Translations under genes and position numbers: made by a program | Origin: Symbiodinium natans | Lineage: Eukaryota; Sar; Dinophyceae; Suessiales; Symbiodiniaceae | Direction of reading: 5' to 3' | NCBI GenBank assembly: GCA_905221605.1 | Contig: CAJNDS010000697.1 | Span: 1 to 64,000 of the forward strand | DNA: 64,000 nucleotides | Notes under the pieces: model-generated | Told to the model about the DNA's origin: nothing | Database searches by the model: none | Seen by the model: only the letters and a program-made list of their open reading frames with translations | Shown: in pieces, positions 26,084-34,955 of the stretch | How positions within the stretch are numbered: the stretch's first letter is position 1 | Layout of the letters: each line of letters begins with the position of its first letter

Positions 26084-26498
26084 TTTGCGAGGCCGACAAC
26101 CTTGCTACCTCAGCTTTCTGCGAGGCCTTTAGGCTATCCCCTCTTACCGCAGTTGGGTCTCCCATCTGTGTTTGGCTTCCCTCTGCTTTTTGCGAGGCCG
26201 AATTCACCCATTCATCCTCATGGTCCGCACCTCCCAGACCGAAGTATCTGGGACCTGTGACCGCCCAACTGCTATCCGCAGCACGGGCTGACTTTGGACC
26301 CCGCGTTACTGGACTCCAGCTCTCTTGGCTGTCTTCCACTGTGCTGTTTGTATTAGGCACTTGGGTACTACACACAGCTTGACTGCCTTCCCCATGTACC
26401 TGTGGCCATACAATGTCCCCGTGACACTGCTTTCGGCCACCGCCAAAAGAGAAATCAGAGTCTCCCCATTGAGACTCCTCTACTTGTCCTGCTTTCAT
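26043..26498 (-). CDS. Short ORF between LINE ORF1 and ORF2
   Basis: 151 aa, Ser/Gly/Asp-rich and of low complexity. Three hairpin repeats are translated as ASQKAEG, ASQKAEV and ASQSAEG. It overlaps the start of ORF2 by 41 bases and lies 69 bases after ORF1. It may be a spacer that happens to be open, or a linker used to reach ORF2. No function is assigned. Confidence 0.3.
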   Translation of the reverse strand: MKAGQVEESQWGDSDFSFGGGRKQCHGDIVWPQVHGEGSQAVCSTQVPNTNSTVEDSQESWSPVTRGPKSARAADSSWAVTGPRYFGLGGADHEDEWVNSASQKAEGSQTQMGDPTAVRGDSLKASQKAEVARLSASQSAEGHQRKPKSTT

Positions 26499-26567
26499 AG
26501 TTTGGCTGTTCGGACCAGGAGCTGCCCTGAGGTGTCGGCCCCTCCGCTCCTGTCCCAGCCTGAGGTT

Positions 26568-27605
26568 TCACTCGCCCTGGGCACGCGCCGGCGAGCGTTC
26601 GCGCCCCGTCGGCGTTGCCCTGACTGACACATCTCGAGACATGCGCATCGGCCCATATATGCCAAGTTCAACTGGCATGCTCGGCTCTCTTGGTCCCAAG
26701 ACTCCCGTCCAGTCTGTCTCCACGACTTTGACTGCCATCCTTGTCTTGAGCGCCTCCGCTTGCTCCTCAGACAGGATGATCCCTTCCTTTTCCAGGTAGT
26801 CCGCGACGTCCTTGTATGGCGAGTCCTCTTCATCCTTCACACAGGCTTGGACCTTCTTCTGTGCTTCCGCTACCTCCAGCTCCGTGGCCTGGATGGCCTG
26901 GCTGACTTGCGCAAGCTGCTTCATGGCCTGCTCGAACTCGCTCTTTATCTTCTCCGTTTTGTCTTGAAGCCGGACCTTCTTCTCAATGAGCGTTCTCAGC
27001 TTGTTTGTCGTCCGTCTGTATGTACCAACATGGCGGCTGAGTTCCTGCTTTGGCGTCTCGTCCTCAGGCTTGTAGTCCCCCGGCGGGGGTATACCCGCCG
27101 CTCTGAGGAGCCTTTGCACTGCGGGCTCGGCTCCTTGCCACACAGTCTCAATGGCCGCACGGTACTCCTTCTGTGACATGCTTTCTGCCTGCGATCCATT
27201 GCCAGGTAATCCCGGGGGCCAAATTGGCCCCGGCTCCATCGTCCGCGGCTTCCATCCTGCTTCTTCGATGGCCTTCTTTGCCTCCATAGAAAGCGTACCC
27301 CACGCCTTCGTGAGGGCTTGGTCGGCCATCCCTTCTTTGTTCTTGGCAGGTCTTGTCCACCAAGTAGCATCTTCCTTTGGCCATTGCCACTTCTTCCGCT
27401 GGCTTGACCATGCTCGCTCACGGTAAGTGGCCTTTTTCCACGCCTTTCCGCAATGCCAGCAGTACGGGTTGTAGTACAAGTCTTCATTCCAGACCCAACC
27501 CACCTCGCAGTGGGCACACACAGTACAATTCTTCCCCATGACTGCTGCAGCCTGATGCCAGTCCCACCAGCACCTCAGCAATGCGAGGCCGGAAGATCCC
27601 CTCAA
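26568..27605 (-). CDS. LINE ORF1-like protein with zinc motif and coiled coil
   Basis: 345 aa. A CxxC pair CTVCAHC and CWHC (about residues 28-55) form a zinc-ribbon-like head. Trp- and Lys-rich sequence follows. Residues ~195-275 form a strong coiled coil (TEKIKSEFEQAMKQLAQ). The C-terminal part is Pro/Arg-rich. ORF1 proteins coat LINE RNA and help integration. It lies upstream of ORF2 on the same strand, as in two-ORF LINEs. The start is uncertain; the Met at residue 23, just before the zinc head, is a good alternative. Confidence 0.65.
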   Translation of the reverse strand: MRGSSGLALLRCWWDWHQAAAVMGKNCTVCAHCEVGWVWNEDLYYNPYCWHCGKAWKKATYRERAWSSQRKKWQWPKEDATWWTRPAKNKEGMADQALTKAWGTLSMEAKKAIEEAGWKPRTMEPGPIWPPGLPGNGSQAESMSQKEYRAAIETVWQGAEPAVQRLLRAAGIPPPGDYKPEDETPKQELSRHVGTYRRTTNKLRTLIEKKVRLQDKTEKIKSEFEQAMKQLAQVSQAIQATELEVAEAQKKVQACVKDEEDSPYKDVADYLEKEGIILSEEQAEALKTRMAVKVVETDWTGVLGPREPSMPVELGIYGPMRMSRDVSVRATPTGRERSPARAQGE

Positions 27606-27894
27606 CCGTAGTGAGGCCGAACTTTATGTGTCCTCAGCCGGAGCGAGGCCGAAACTTGGCCACTCCCTCTGCCGAAGCGAGGCCGAAAACACACCCTCTG
27701 CCGAAGCGAGGCCGAAAAGTTCCCTCAGCACTTGGCGAGGCCGTACTCAGGCAGCTATGTTGCTGGCAGCCGACTACCAAGCAAACACAGTGGTTGCGGT
27801 TTGAGTCCTGTTGGAGCCCACCCTTAGGTACAGTCTCCAGGCAACAGCACTCCCTACCTGAGCACCCCACCGGGGTTGAGCCGAAACTTGAGCC
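27606..27894. other. LINE 5' region with hairpin cluster
   Basis: Five hairpin repeats lie within 27598-27742, some duplicated as 30-bp direct repeats. Below 27894, TGGCTCAAG (minus strand) occurs next to the truncated copia LTR. No gene is seen. Confidence 0.4.
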
Positions 27895-28026
27895 AGACAG
27901 GAACTTTCACACCCCCGCTTGGACTGTGATGCCTCAGAGCCACGCACTTCTTCACAGCTCGGTGTTTCTAGTGCTTAAACATCTCATCCCCGGCAAAGTC
28001 CGAAAGCGAGCACTCCTACTGCCGAC

Positions 28027-31000
28027 CTAAGAAGGTGTTCCTACAAGACCTAACGTGACTTTCGCAGCACGCAAAAGAGCTCTACCCAGTTTAGTCGGAT
28101 AGATACCTGTTTCTTCGACACTAGCAAGTGAAACATGCTGATGACTTTTGTCACAGGGCTTTCCAGAGAAGATTTCACTCCACTCCTCTCGGTTAGTAGC
28201 AAAGAACCACCGCTTAAAGACCCCGTCGAAGGCACAGCGGTCCACAACCCTTCCAAAGTTCAGACCAAGGCGCTTCTTTTCTTTTCGATAACTTTCCTCC
28301 TTCCAAAGACCACAGTTCTTTGGCCATTCCTGGGTAACCAGGATCTCTTTGCAGCGGTCCTCCAGAAGTCTTCCTAGAGCTTTCCAAGATGCAACATGCT
28401 TCTTGACCTGCTCTCGCCACCGATGTCGAAACTTCGGTCGATGCCAGTTCTTAAAGCGGTAGCTACATCCAGCGGTACACGGGGAAGCTATGTGGACATA
28501 GATCTGGGGCGGTTTCCTACTCAACAGACACAGCAAGACCTCTCCTAGAAACATTTGAGTACTCTTGCTTAAGAAGTCTTCTTTCTCAGTTATGCCTATA
28601 TATGCTACTCGGTCACGAGCACACGCTCGGCACAACGCACTGTCCGTTGAACAAAACACCTCGATCACAAGCAGAGGAACAGATCCCAACGCAAGGTCTC
28701 TTGCCACTGGCTCGTACTTCGCCAGGTTTGTCGGGATTTTCTCAAGCTTTTCACATACTTCTTCAAGTTCTTCCATTCGTTCACGAAGGTGTTCAGGAAC
28801 TACAAGACCCTGAAGGTCTTCTTCACACACTCTTTCCAGTCCACACGCAACCAGCAAATGCTCAAGCAACAACTCCTCAGGAGATTTCGTCAGTCCATCG
28901 GCTGGATTCCGTTCTCCACTGATGAAGCTTAGAATCAGCCTTTCCAGGTGGACTAGCTCTTGAAGATAGCGATGACGAAGCTCCAGGTGCCGAACACGGC
29001 GTAACAACCCCGTCATTTTGCTAATCGACAAAGCGGCTTCCGAATCCGAAGCCAGGTGAATCGGAAACTCACCGGTCTCTCCTTTGGGCATTCCATACAG
29101 GAGCGTTTCCATGAGCAAAGACAAGTACACCGACTCTTTGGCTGCCTCAGTCAGGGCTGCCAATTCGGCCTCCGCCGAACTCAACGCGGTCACCGACTGT
29201 TTCCGCGAGAAAGTTTTGATCATGATGCCATGCCACTTCACAATGGCACCAGACACAGAGCAAATGTTCCATGACGCATCCACAAAGCCAGAGAGCATGG
29301 TTTCCGAAGCGCAGCAAGGATACTCAAACGCTTCTGCCGAAAATCGCTGAAGGTACTCAGGCAAAGCCATCACCCAGCGAACCACGCGTCTCAAGCAAGC
29401 TTCTGCCTGGCTATCTGGGTCACTCTGATACCGGCCCAGAAATCCTACCGGGTAGGACAAATGCGGCAACGTCAGGCTTGCCCACATCAACTTACCAAGC
29501 ACACGTCTATAGCGTTCATACGCCTCAGTGCTGATAGGTGTTCCAGCCTCCTTCTTCCGGTACTCCCTCTCGAGGTTTCCCAGCACTGGTTTCACACCTT
29601 TTCCGCTAATGCCAAACTCTTCTCCAAGCGACTTCAAGTACCCCGGCTTCAGGCCAAAGAACACAGGTCCGTGCTCAGTGGTTCGGGCGATCACTCGACC
29701 CAAGAACTCGAGCTGCCCGGTCTTACCAGGTTCTAGAAGCCCTGTCTGCTTCATTTTATAGATCTTCGCTAGCTTACCGTACAGATCCTTGGCAATTGGC
29801 GGATTCTGGGAAAAGATGATGAGATCGTCAACATACACTAACACCAAGGTCAGCGCACCATCCTTCTCAAGCCGGTGATGCACAGTAGGGTCGGCAGTCT
29901 CACCAAACCCAAACTGCTTACGCAGCGTGCTTGTAAACTCTAGGTACCAGCTCAGTGGTCCTACTCTCAAGCCATTCATGGCTTTGTGTAGCTGCGCAAA
30001 CAGCGGCTTGTTCTCCTCATCATACATCCCATTCGGAAACCGGATACACTCTACTCCCTGCACAGGCGCTTGCATGAAGGCAACGCTCACATCTGCTGAC
30101 AACAAGGTGCCACCTCTGACAGCATGAATAGCAAGGACACCCCTCAAGGCTTCCAAAGACGTGGTGGGGGAATATATCCCATCAGCTAGAGGATTGGATC
30201 CAAATGCATAGTCCCTCACAACAAGACGAGCACGAACGCGTTCAGGGTTCGTGGCCGACGGTTTCGAAGTCAGAACCCACCTAGTCGTATGGATTCTCCG
30301 CGTAGCTCGTTTACGGGCCTCAGCTTCTCCTATAATCGTAGCTACACCAAAAGCATCAAGTTCTGAGAGCTCGAGTCTCATACCTTCTTCAAGATGCTTA
30401 CGAGGCAAAACCTTGCCAGAAACTTCGCAAACCGCATTGTCCGGGACATGGACCCAAATCTTCTTTCCACCAAACTTCATACGGAACCACTCTTTGACAT
30501 CATCTCCCTTACGGATTTTTGTCGTTACTCTCAAGTCAGGCCCATCAAAGAGTTGCCTAAGGCCATGCTCATAGAGCCACGTCAGGCCCTCTTCCATGGC
30601 ATCGTCTTCTCCTGGATCCATAGGGGCGTCGAGGTCCTCAAGACCTACGCCTCCGGGAGGCTCAACCTCCATGCCTGTTTCTTCAGGCACGTCCGAAAAA
30701 TCCGGAGAATACCCATCCAACTCTCCTTCTTCTTCCATTGCTTCAGGGCCCTCAAGAGCAGGTGGTTCGGTGCGTTCAACAGGAAACTCAAGACTTCCTT
30801 CAGGGATATTTGGGGAATCAAGCGGCGGACTCGGACCATCGATTGGAACATCGAACTTGATGGGTCTTTCAGGGTCTTCCTTATTACCTCGAAGGTCACG
30901 CAAAGCAGCTTTGTCAAACTCCACTGGATCTTTGGCACGAAAAGAGCTGAAGATTTCCAAACGAGGGGGCTTTCCAATACCTATTGGAACAAAGACCCGA

Positions 31001-31848
31001 ATCCCGGATCCATTAGCACCGTGAGGTCCTACATAGAGTGCCCTCACCAAGCGCTTTCCGCGGTGCTCTGGGTAGTCCTTCTGAGGCTTTCCAAAGCCCA
31101 CAACCCCAAACTCACAGCTCTTCACTGGCTGAACTGTCGACCCACGCAGTCTCTCCAACGGCGTGCTGTGTTCCTTGGACACATGAAACAAGTTATGCAT
31201 CCTCACAGAGTACCTCATGGCCTCAACAAACAGATGGCTCCCTAGAGGCAACTTTTCACCTACACGCTCTTCTAAGCCTAGCCAAACAGACCAGAACGCT
31301 TCTTTCACGAGGCAAACATTGCGTTCAACGATGCCCTTCGCTTGAGGTCTGTTTATCGCGAACGGGACCCAGTGCATTGACCTCCCCCCGAATGTCCGGT
31401 GTTTCGCTGCATTGCGGAAAACACTCTCGAGAAGATTTTCTTGGTCCCCGTGGACAACAATGTCCAATCCACTCAATCCCATTTCCGTAAAGGCTTTGCA
31501 AACCGATACAGCGGGCACTTCATCCTCAGGTCCCAAGACCACGGTATGTAAGTACCCCGACACCACATGAACCATGAGAAGGAAACGAACATTCTTTCCG
31601 AAAAATCCAAAGTCGACTTGCAACTCTCCGGGTCCGTGGTGGTGTTTCATGTGCTTCCTACGAGCCGGCACTCTCCCTCTAGCGCTTTGACATGTGTCAC
31701 AGCAACTAAGATAAGGTTGGTGGCCCTTATTTCGGTGCGCCTTCAGCCGCTCCGAGGTCAAATAGACCGGAACCTCAGGATCCAAAGCATCGCTCACCAC
31801 CTCCGGGGAACTCAGGGCACCCGGTTCACCTGAGGGAACATTCTCCAC
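28027..31848 (-). CDS. Copia Pol: integrase, reverse transcriptase, RNase H, methyltransferase-like C-terminus
   Basis: 1273 aa. The zinc head is H38-H42...C-C. Integrase DDE: Asp79 (LQVDFG), Asp135 (VHGDQE), Glu175 (GIVERN). RT: SADVSVAF (Asp586) and VYVDDL (Asp674-675). RNase H: FVDASW (Asp857), SSAEAEL, SDSEAAL. Residues ~1058-1240 are an added domain: VIEVFCSTDS, YVHIASPCTAGC (Cys1124) and TQEWP (Glu1174), matching in order the end of the Gag-Pol at 40-47.7 kb. The frame is open upstream to a stop about 40 bases before; the listed start is a GTG, so translation probably enters by frameshift from the preceding ORF. Confidence 0.85.
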   Translation of the reverse strand: MENVPSGEPGALSSPEVVSDALDPEVPVYLTSERLKAHRNKGHQPYLSCCDTCQSARGRVPARRKHMKHHHGPGELQVDFGFFGKNVRFLLMVHVVSGYLHTVVLGPEDEVPAVSVCKAFTEMGLSGLDIVVHGDQENLLESVFRNAAKHRTFGGRSMHWVPFAINRPQAKGIVERNVCLVKEAFWSVWLGLEERVGEKLPLGSHLFVEAMRYSVRMHNLFHVSKEHSTPLERLRGSTVQPVKSCEFGVVGFGKPQKDYPEHRGKRLVRALYVGPHGANGSGIRVFVPIGIGKPPRLEIFSSFRAKDPVEFDKAALRDLRGNKEDPERPIKFDVPIDGPSPPLDSPNIPEGSLEFPVERTEPPALEGPEAMEEEGELDGYSPDFSDVPEETGMEVEPPGGVGLEDLDAPMDPGEDDAMEEGLTWLYEHGLRQLFDGPDLRVTTKIRKGDDVKEWFRMKFGGKKIWVHVPDNAVCEVSGKVLPRKHLEEGMRLELSELDAFGVATIIGEAEARKRATRRIHTTRWVLTSKPSATNPERVRARLVVRDYAFGSNPLADGIYSPTTSLEALRGVLAIHAVRGGTLLSADVSVAFMQAPVQGVECIRFPNGMYDEENKPLFAQLHKAMNGLRVGPLSWYLEFTSTLRKQFGFGETADPTVHHRLEKDGALTLVLVYVDDLIIFSQNPPIAKDLYGKLAKIYKMKQTGLLEPGKTGQLEFLGRVIARTTEHGPVFFGLKPGYLKSLGEEFGISGKGVKPVLGNLEREYRKKEAGTPISTEAYERYRRVLGKLMWASLTLPHLSYPVGFLGRYQSDPDSQAEACLRRVVRWVMALPEYLQRFSAEAFEYPCCASETMLSGFVDASWNICSVSGAIVKWHGIMIKTFSRKQSVTALSSAEAELAALTEAAKESVYLSLLMETLLYGMPKGETGEFPIHLASDSEAALSISKMTGLLRRVRHLELRHRYLQELVHLERLILSFISGERNPADGLTKSPEELLLEHLLVACGLERVCEEDLQGLVVPEHLRERMEELEEVCEKLEKIPTNLAKYEPVARDLALGSVPLLVIEVFCSTDSALCRACARDRVAYIGITEKEDFLSKSTQMFLGEVLLCLLSRKPPQIYVHIASPCTAGCSYRFKNWHRPKFRHRWREQVKKHVASWKALGRLLEDRCKEILVTQEWPKNCGLWKEESYRKEKKRLGLNFGRVVDRCAFDGVFKRWFFATNREEWSEIFSGKPCDKSHQHVSLASVEETGIYPTKLGRALLRAAKVTLGLVGTPS

Positions 31849-32513
31849 ACGGGGTTTCTTTCGAACATCGGAGGGCCTAGGGGGTTCACTTCCGCTGGGT
31901 TTCGCAAATCAGGAATCAACTCTTCATCCGACTCCGAATTCACAACAACCGGGGTCGGCAAACCAGCAAGCATACGCAGGGCCTCAGAACGTGCCACGGC
32001 CTTCTTTTGCTCGGACCCCCGCAGGGACCCAAGCCCACACAAGGCCCACTTCTTCAAGGCACGCCAACGTTTCATCATTCGCCCTTTTGCTTCCTCGCCC
32101 GTAGGCTCAGCTTTCAATTCACAAGCAAGCACGCCACGCACAAACAACAGGCGGCGCACAACACTCCAAGACCTACGTGGCACACGTCCTACCAAAGTTA
32201 CACGCAAAAACTTCAGCCTACTCCTACGGCGCACACTCAAAAGCTTCACGCACCTACGCAGCCAACCTCTGAAAACCAAACCCAGAACCAACCCTAAAGC
32301 CAAGGCACGGCTTCCTTTCCATGAAGACCTGGGCACAGAGGGACAGTGTGCAGACCCATTCGCGGCAGGCAGGCTGCACTCACAGTCACCTACCCAGCAC
32401 TCAAACGCTCCTACCCTACCTCCTAATGCACACAGCCAGTTTCCTACTGCAAACAGCGGGGCTTTCAGACCTACTCCTACCAATTTTGTGCATTGCGACG
32501 AAGATCTGAGCAT
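31812..32513 (-). pseudogene. Downstream part of the copia accessory ORF
   Basis: 233 codons in the same frame as the 448-aa ORF just upstream, separated by one stop at 32553. It contains an apolar stretch (SRALALGLVLGLVFRGWL), basic runs and an acidic end (NSESDEELIPDL), and overlaps the start of Pol by about 37 bases in another frame. It probably once formed one accessory protein with 32553-33899 and led into Pol. Confidence 0.4.
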
Positions 32514-34955
32514 GCCCGGCTTTTAGGCCCTCAGGGCCCATACCCAAGCATATCAATCCATATCGGAGCCAGAGTCTCCCACATCCGAATTGTCCATAGG
32601 TGGGTTTGGAACCACCATACTCATCTCTGCCGGCGGGGTCAAAGGAGAAGCGCTCCCCGGACTTCCAAGGCCACCGACCAATGGCTCCATTGGGACCTCG
32701 GAACTCACATCCATAGGGGTCCCAGGGGCACCGAATGCCTCCACGGGCGTCATCGGCGTCTCGACCTCCATTGGAACCTCGCCCGCAAGCTCCCTCACTG
32801 TATCTGGGTGCGGTGTCGATGGAGGAGGTAGAGGAGCAAGAGGAGGCGGAGGTATAGGCAGGCATGCTTCCATAGGCGTGCCTGGTGCCGAAGATGGAGC
32901 GTAGGAAAAGACGGACGGCGTAAGCGGTGAAGGAGGGCTGAACGGCAAGAAAGCCGGAGGTCCTGGTGGAAAAGCGGGGCTCGTTGACGATGATGGAGCC
33001 ACCTCGGCTGTTGCAGCTCTCTTCATGTCGGCATGCAATCGAATCATTGCCTCGGCTTTTGCACGCGCTTGGTTGAGCAGAGCCCATCCCGAAGGAGGTG
33101 GAGCTGGGGCACTTTTGTGAAGAGGCGGTGCCGTGCCACCCGACGCGGATGGTGCAACATCCGGTATTATAGTTGGCGGTTGGGCAGCCAAAGTCACCCG
33201 GCGGTTGCTCTGGACGAGCACGTCCGCCAAAAGCGCTCTCAAGTCGGCAGCCGGCACACGCTCGACCTTGAGCTCGTTTGGCAGGATGTTTGACAGCTCT
33301 GCCGTGAACAATTGGTATTGGGCAGGATGGCACCGCAACACCCGAATCGCCTCCAAGTACTGAAGAAATTTCTTCAAGGTGAGCTGGATGCCAACCTGAT
33401 TGTTGCGCCAGTACCCCCTTTGCTCGCATGGAAGGTGCGGTTGGCGGATGGTAGCATTCACATCGGCGACTACCACCCCCATGGTGGTCAAAACATAGCC
33501 ATACCTTGCATACTCTGCACGACGGTCGTGCTCCTCGACGAGGGTGTCCGTCAAAACCGACTGGTCCACCGTCGGAGCAGCAATGGCTCGCAGCTCGGCA
33601 ATGAGCATAGGTTGCTTCACCGGAATGCCGCTTGTATTGACCACCAACTCCTGTGTCTCCAACTCCCCAAGGCAGGCTGGAATCCCCAACAGCTGTTCGA
33701 CCGAGCCAGGGGTCGAGGAAAAAAGGTCGATGTTTTGGAGAAGCTGCCTCGAAAGAGACAGCTGACCTTCCTCCTCGAAACGGTGCGCAAGACGAGCAAT
33801 CATGCTCGTCGAAAAGGCTTCCACCTGGGCCACACTCCCACTTTGGGAGTTCACAAGACAGAGCGGAGGCGAGGCTTCCGGAAGCTCCATCCTTTCCAAG
33901 GTCCCTTACACAGGCTCCAGGCTTTGAGCAAAACACTCCTAGAGCACACAACACCAGCAATGCTTTCAGAAACACTCCTGGCCAACGCAAGCTCCGAAAG
34001 GCACACTTCCTCTCTTCACTCTGTCCCAACAAACACTCAGGCACACAAGCGCTGGGGTGCAAGTCACTCCTACGTCCTACACGCAAGGCACTCCTACTCC
34101 TAACGCAAACACTCTGAGGCTGGAGCGGCACAGGCCCTACCCCTACGCACTCAAAACCCTTCTCTCCACAGCGTGTGTCCCTACTGGTTTGCTTATCCAA
34201 AGACGTGTTGCTTGCAGACTTAAGCAAAACAGCTGCGGCGGAACATAAAGCTTCAGCACAACAGGCATAGGGCGGGGTTTCCAGGTCTACTCCTACTTTC
34301 GCAACTGCAGCATGCTCACATCCACTCAAACGCTCCTGAAAAACATGCTCATGCAGCTCGTGTTCCCCCACATGTTGCTTCACTGAAAATGCTCGCAGCA
34401 AAAACTTAAAAGGTGTCACCTCCAATGCTCTTCCTACGTTGGGCGGTGCCTTCTTCTGCACCTTATCCACTTCCATCGCGTCGTCATTCGGGCTCCACCC
34501 CGGCTTGGGTGAGTCCCCTTTGCTTCTTCTTCCTTTCGGCTTTGCCTTGGTAGGGCCAATCTCCTTAGCCAACGCCCACCAGCTCCTGGCTTCACGAACC
34601 AAAGGCACCCACATCGAGGAACCTCGTTCCGTCTGCTTCACCAAGCAGCTTGCTCCAGGCTCTGAGGTGAGCCAGGTATTCCATCCCGAGAGGGATGCTT
34701 GCCAAGAACTGACTACGTTGAAACCAATCTTGCAAACCAAGACCTGTTGAAGCACTACGGGCCCCAACTTCCCAAACTTCACCCGAATGTCAACCAACTT
34801 GACACATTCCATGGGCGTATCACTAGCACTCATGAGCACAGGAAGAGGTCCCGAATGCTCCTTGACGACTTCGTAAAAACCCAACGCACTCTCTGACAAC
34901 ACGTGGCAGGTGGCTCCACTATCAATGAGCCATGCGAAAGAGCTATTCCTAGAGG
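32416..34955 (-). CDS. Copia protease frame (aspartic protease, then open frame)
   Basis: Protease starts where Gag ends, in the +1 frame: WLIDSGATCHVLS gives the DSG active site, followed by a typical retropepsin beta pattern (VDIRVKFGKLGPVVLQQVLV). The Gag stop is CTC TAG G, so a +1 shift at this site, as in Ty1 logic, would make Gag-protease. About 150 residues are protease-like. After that the frame stays open for some 650 codons but its composition (Cys/Ser/Arg-rich) looks like the shadow of the 448-aa ORF in the other frame. It ends at a stop at 32416. Confidence 0.65.
32553..33899 (-). CDS. Proline-rich accessory ORF overprinted between protease and integrase
   Basis: 448 aa in a different frame from the protease. 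The N-terminal 260 residues look globular and helical (AQVEAFSTSMIARLAHRFEE, LTLKKFLQYLEAIRVLRC). The C-terminal part is a Pro/Ser/Met-rich tail with PMEVETPMTPVEAFGAPGTP-type repeats. Composition is more protein-like than the competing frame. The plus-strand element has an ORF at the same relative place (42705-43577), also ending Pro-rich. No homologue recognised; nucleocapsid or targeting roles are guesses. Confidence 0.55.
   Translation of the reverse strand: MERMELPEASPPLCLVNSQSGSVAQVEAFSTSMIARLAHRFEEEGQLSLSRQLLQNIDLFSSTPGSVEQLLGIPACLGELETQELVVNTSGIPVKQPMLIAELRAIAAPTVDQSVLTDTLVEEHDRRAEYARYGYVLTTMGVVVADVNATIRQPHLPCEQRGYWRNNQVGIQLTLKKFLQYLEAIRVLRCHPAQYQLFTAELSNILPNELKVERVPAADLRALLADVLVQSNRRVTLAAQPPTIIPDVAPSASGGTAPPLHKSAPAPPPSGWALLNQARAKAEAMIRLHADMKRAATAEVAPSSSTSPAFPPGPPAFLPFSPPSPLTPSVFSYAPSSAPGTPMEACLPIPPPPLAPLPPPSTPHPDTVRELAGEVPMEVETPMTPVEAFGAPGTPMDVSSEVPMEPLVGGLGSPGSASPLTPPAEMSMVVPNPPMDNSDVGDSGSDMD

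Larger units (their letters stand above)
20787..27742. repeat. Family of ~16 interspersed hairpins, CCTCAGC-loop-GCGAGGCC
   Basis: Copies at about 20787-20807, 20881-20900, 21119-21137, 21155-21191 (long loop), 21202-21220, 21259-21275, 21321-21339, 21855-21875, 26074-26094, 26108-26127, 26179-26199, 27573-27590, 27598-27618, 27632-27650, 27665-27684, 27694-27713 and 27722-27742. CCTC-A-GC pairs with GC-G-AGG while the 3-6 base loop varies. All share one orientation. Some are inside ORF2, where the minus reading gives ASQKAEG or RQAEG. None is seen elsewhere in the window. Confidence 0.8.

Noticed and set aside
32700-34400. C-terminal part of the 828-codon minus frame as a real protein
   Set aside because: Only the first ~150 codons look like protease. 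The rest has irregular Cys/Arg/Ser composition and overlaps the better-looking 448-aa ORF.
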